Source of the DNA: Zygnema circumcarinatum
Lineage: Eukaryota; Streptophyta; Zygnematophyceae; Zygnematales; Zygnemataceae
Assembly (NCBI GenBank): GCA_037447605.1
Contig: CM074813.1
Location: forward strand, 1,310,097-1,374,096
Reading direction: 5' to 3'
DNA length: 64,000 nucleotides
Shown: positions 61,916 to 64,000 of the stretch, in pieces
How positions within the stretch are numbered: the stretch's first letter is position 1
How the letters are laid out: each line of letters begins with the position of its first letter
Translations under genes and position numbers: made by a program
Notes under the pieces: model-generated
Database searches by the model: none
Told to the model about the DNA's origin: nothing
Seen by the model: only the letters and a program-made list of their open reading frames with translations

Positions 61916-63554
61916 CTACGAATTTTTGTCCATTAATTGAATGGGTTGTAGGACATTGGCCTTGTTGGTTTCCATGATGCAGCCATTCATGACCATCTCG
62001 TCGAGCATGAAGTGCGCCTTCTCGAGGTGGAACATGATGTCAAGCTCGCACTGCATCACAGCCACATCCCCACAGTACATCACTGTGTCAGCACACACCA
62101 TCACTCCCAAAACCTCTACAGGCAGCATAGAGACTCGCTTCATCGAAGGGACACTGTTCCCCTACAACCCTCTCAATGTGGTACTTTCCCATCCTCACCT
62201 CAAGGCAGCAACAGCAAAGTAAAACATAGGGGAACGGCAAAACCTACCACGTTCCCAAAATATCGATCCATAGTTTCCACTACGCAGTGAATAAACTCCA
62301 GCACAGCCAGCTCGTTCTGCAAGAAGAGACCCGGCAGACGATGACTCAGAATAAAGTTCACCTCTAACGCAAGAAGTAAACAATGGACCATGGTTGACTT
62401 CCACACGCTTGACCTAGATTAACTGCTGACTATAGAAGGTATAGTGTACCTCAGCCTGAGTCGCTTAAGGTTTCCAGATAATAAGGTATTTCTCTGAACG
62501 CCAATGATTATCAGCATTTCATACAAGATGCAAAAACGAACAAGTCTGCCTACAGAACTAGAAATTGAAAGGCATACAGAAAAAGGTTGCAGGACTACTC
62601 ACGCCAGCTAACAAGTCAGCATAGGTAATGAACATGACAGCCCCCTTCCCTCCCCTCAACTCCTCACTCCTTGTGTCCTCCCTTCTCAGCCTTTTCCATC
62701 TATCTTTGTCATTCCATTGCCTCTCGCGTTTCCTCCCTTCAATCCTCCCAGAAGAGGCGAGAAGGAAAGACGGCCTTCGTCAAGCATGGTAAAGTGTTTA
62801 GGTTTCGAAGAATGACGAGAATAGAACCACTCTAGAATAAGAGGTTCATGAGTTGTAGGCATGGAAGTAGAGAGGAGGATAAAACAGGGCTCACCTCATC
62901 GCCATCAATGCCCACAAGGAAGAAAAGAGACGCATATCTCCTGTAAACCACTTTGTAGTTACGGTGCTCCACAAATGAGCACTGCAATTACGAACAGAAT
63001 TTCAAAAGGCTATCCGGTACACAAACAATAAAGCAGAAACCAAACAAGCTGTTGCAGCTACAGATTCTTTGAGTGAGCAAATAAATACACTACCAGGAGA
63101 GGAGAACAAATACAGGTAAGTTCAAATAGGTCAGGGTCAATAGATTGTGCAACGTTGATGGTGAGTGGGGAAGAGAGGGGGAAGTGAGACAGGGAAAACG
63201 AGAAGAAAAAAAAGGAGAAAACAGGACGAGCAGTGAGAGGCAGAGGCATGAAGGAGCGGGATGGCGAAAGATGCAAGGAGAAGAGTAGGCAGTGACAGGT
63301 GGAGGGAAAGGGAGACAGAAAGAGGAGAGAGGGGAACTGGAACGCAACAGAATGGGAGGGCTATTGGGTGCGAAAGGAGAGGACGAGAGAGAGAGTGGGG
63401 GGCTCGAGAGCACCTGCTGATCTGAGCGTGCGAGACACTTTCGAACGATTTCTCCCTCCAGCGCTCTCCTCTCCTCCACGGAGATGTACTGGTGATACTG
63501 CGCGAGGCGAGTCTGTCCCTGCTTGTTCACCAGCAGGACGAAGCTGATCGTCAT
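61916..63554 (-). CDS. AP4S: AP-4 adaptor complex sigma subunit, 4 exons
   Basis: Small subunit of the AP-4 coat adaptor, which sorts cargo at the trans-Golgi network toward vacuoles or endosomes. Exons: 63554-63414, 62981-62895, 62316-62248, 62050-61916, joining in phase to 143 residues, the standard sigma-chain length. Family blocks: [17 protein letters not shown] at the start, [60 protein letters not shown] and [17 protein letters not shown]. The last block and the [10 protein letters not shown] form fit sigma-4 better than sigma-1, -2 or -3. The ATG at 63554 matches the family start; an in-frame non-ATG extension upstream is not used. Confidence 0.96.
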
Positions 63555-64000
63555 CGCCTCCTGCCGCGCCGGGCCGCTCAGATACACGTGCTGGAGATTC
63601 TCTCTCTCTGTCTCTCTCTCCCTCTCTTTTTCTCTTTCTGTCTCCTTACGCTTTCCCCCGCTCGCGCTCTCTCCCTCCCCAGGTACAGTCCCTTTCCCTC
63701 CCGCACCTCCCGCTCTCCCCTCCGCCTCCCACGAACGTCAACCCCCTGCGGCCCTGCCCCTACCTCTGTCCGTCCAGAGAAACTAAACTGGCACTATCAA
63801 CGCTAACATATGTCGAGGCCGCTCCCTCAGTTCCACGCAACCCACAGAAATGCACCATGTAACCAACGACCGTATCTCTGGCCGTACGCCTGAACGTACG
63901 GCCCCATCGTCCGTACGCCCCCCCCTCCCCCCCCCACCCCTTTTCTCCCCTCTCCGAAGAGCATTTTCGTCTCCTCCCCCGCCAGCCTCGCCCGGCTCTC
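63555..64000. promoter_or_regulatory. Upstream region of AP-4 sigma, right edge of window
   Basis: A CT-rich tract (63600-63660), then a GC-rich stretch with several GTAC cores (GGCCGTACGCC, GAACGTACGGCC, CCGTACGCC between 63880 and 63920) and C runs. It is probably the AP-4 sigma promoter; no further gene can be recognised before the window ends. Confidence 0.45.

Overview
This 64 kb window is nuclear DNA from a photosynthetic eukaryote, most likely a streptophyte (a green alga of the land-plant lineage or an early land plant). The reasons are: intron-rich genes with GT-AG junctions; a GT43 xylan-type glycosyltransferase close to plant IRX14; a 206-residue RabG3/Rab7 ending in Cys-Glu-Cys; a heme-less plant-type sulfite oxidase with a peroxisomal C-terminus; AP-4 sigma; and transit-peptide-like N-termini. 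It also carries a mannosylglycerate synthase, an enzyme known from thermophilic bacteria, red algae and some streptophytes. I see no bacterial operons, CRISPR arrays or intact transposons.

Ten protein-coding genes can be spliced by eye into full-length proteins whose exon phases all agree. From left to right they are: prolyl oligopeptidase (-, 1555-7428), uroporphyrinogen-III synthase (+, 8506-11572), mannosylglycerate synthase (+, 14491-16844), GT43 glycosyltransferase (-, 20836-23954), a membrane LysM protein with a plastid-like N-terminus (-, 28138-32089), Rab7/RabG3 GTPase (-, 34450-36208), DNA polymerase delta catalytic subunit (+, 29 exons, 37105-48643), sulfite oxidase (+, 49979-54723), an atypical protein disulfide isomerase (-, 55779-60632) and AP-4 sigma (-, 61916-63554). 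AP-4 sigma lies wholly inside the window. Exon borders come from reading frame, splice consensus and family similarity, not from transcripts.

The genes do not form a pathway cluster. Two divergent pairs share upstream regions: prolyl oligopeptidase/uroporphyrinogen-III synthase, and Rab7/polymerase delta. The polymerase promoter holds two exact E2F sites, and the disulfide isomerase promoter holds an exact ER stress element, so each site fits the job of its neighbour. Between genes lie GC-rich islands full of GTAC and ACGT cores (about 12.2-14.0, 24.6-25.5 and 26.4-27.0 kb, and the right edge), pyrimidine-rich and microsatellite tracts, and one CA-biased degenerate minisatellite at about 25.9-26.2 kb.

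The most unusual items are the disulfide isomerase (CPKC in the first thioredoxin domain, both active-site cysteines lost in the last), the plastid-type LysM membrane protein, the mannosylglycerate synthase under an ACGT-rich upstream region, two introns that appear to use GC-AG splicing, and telomere-like repeats inside a polymerase delta intron. I found nothing that looks like a new multi-gene system.
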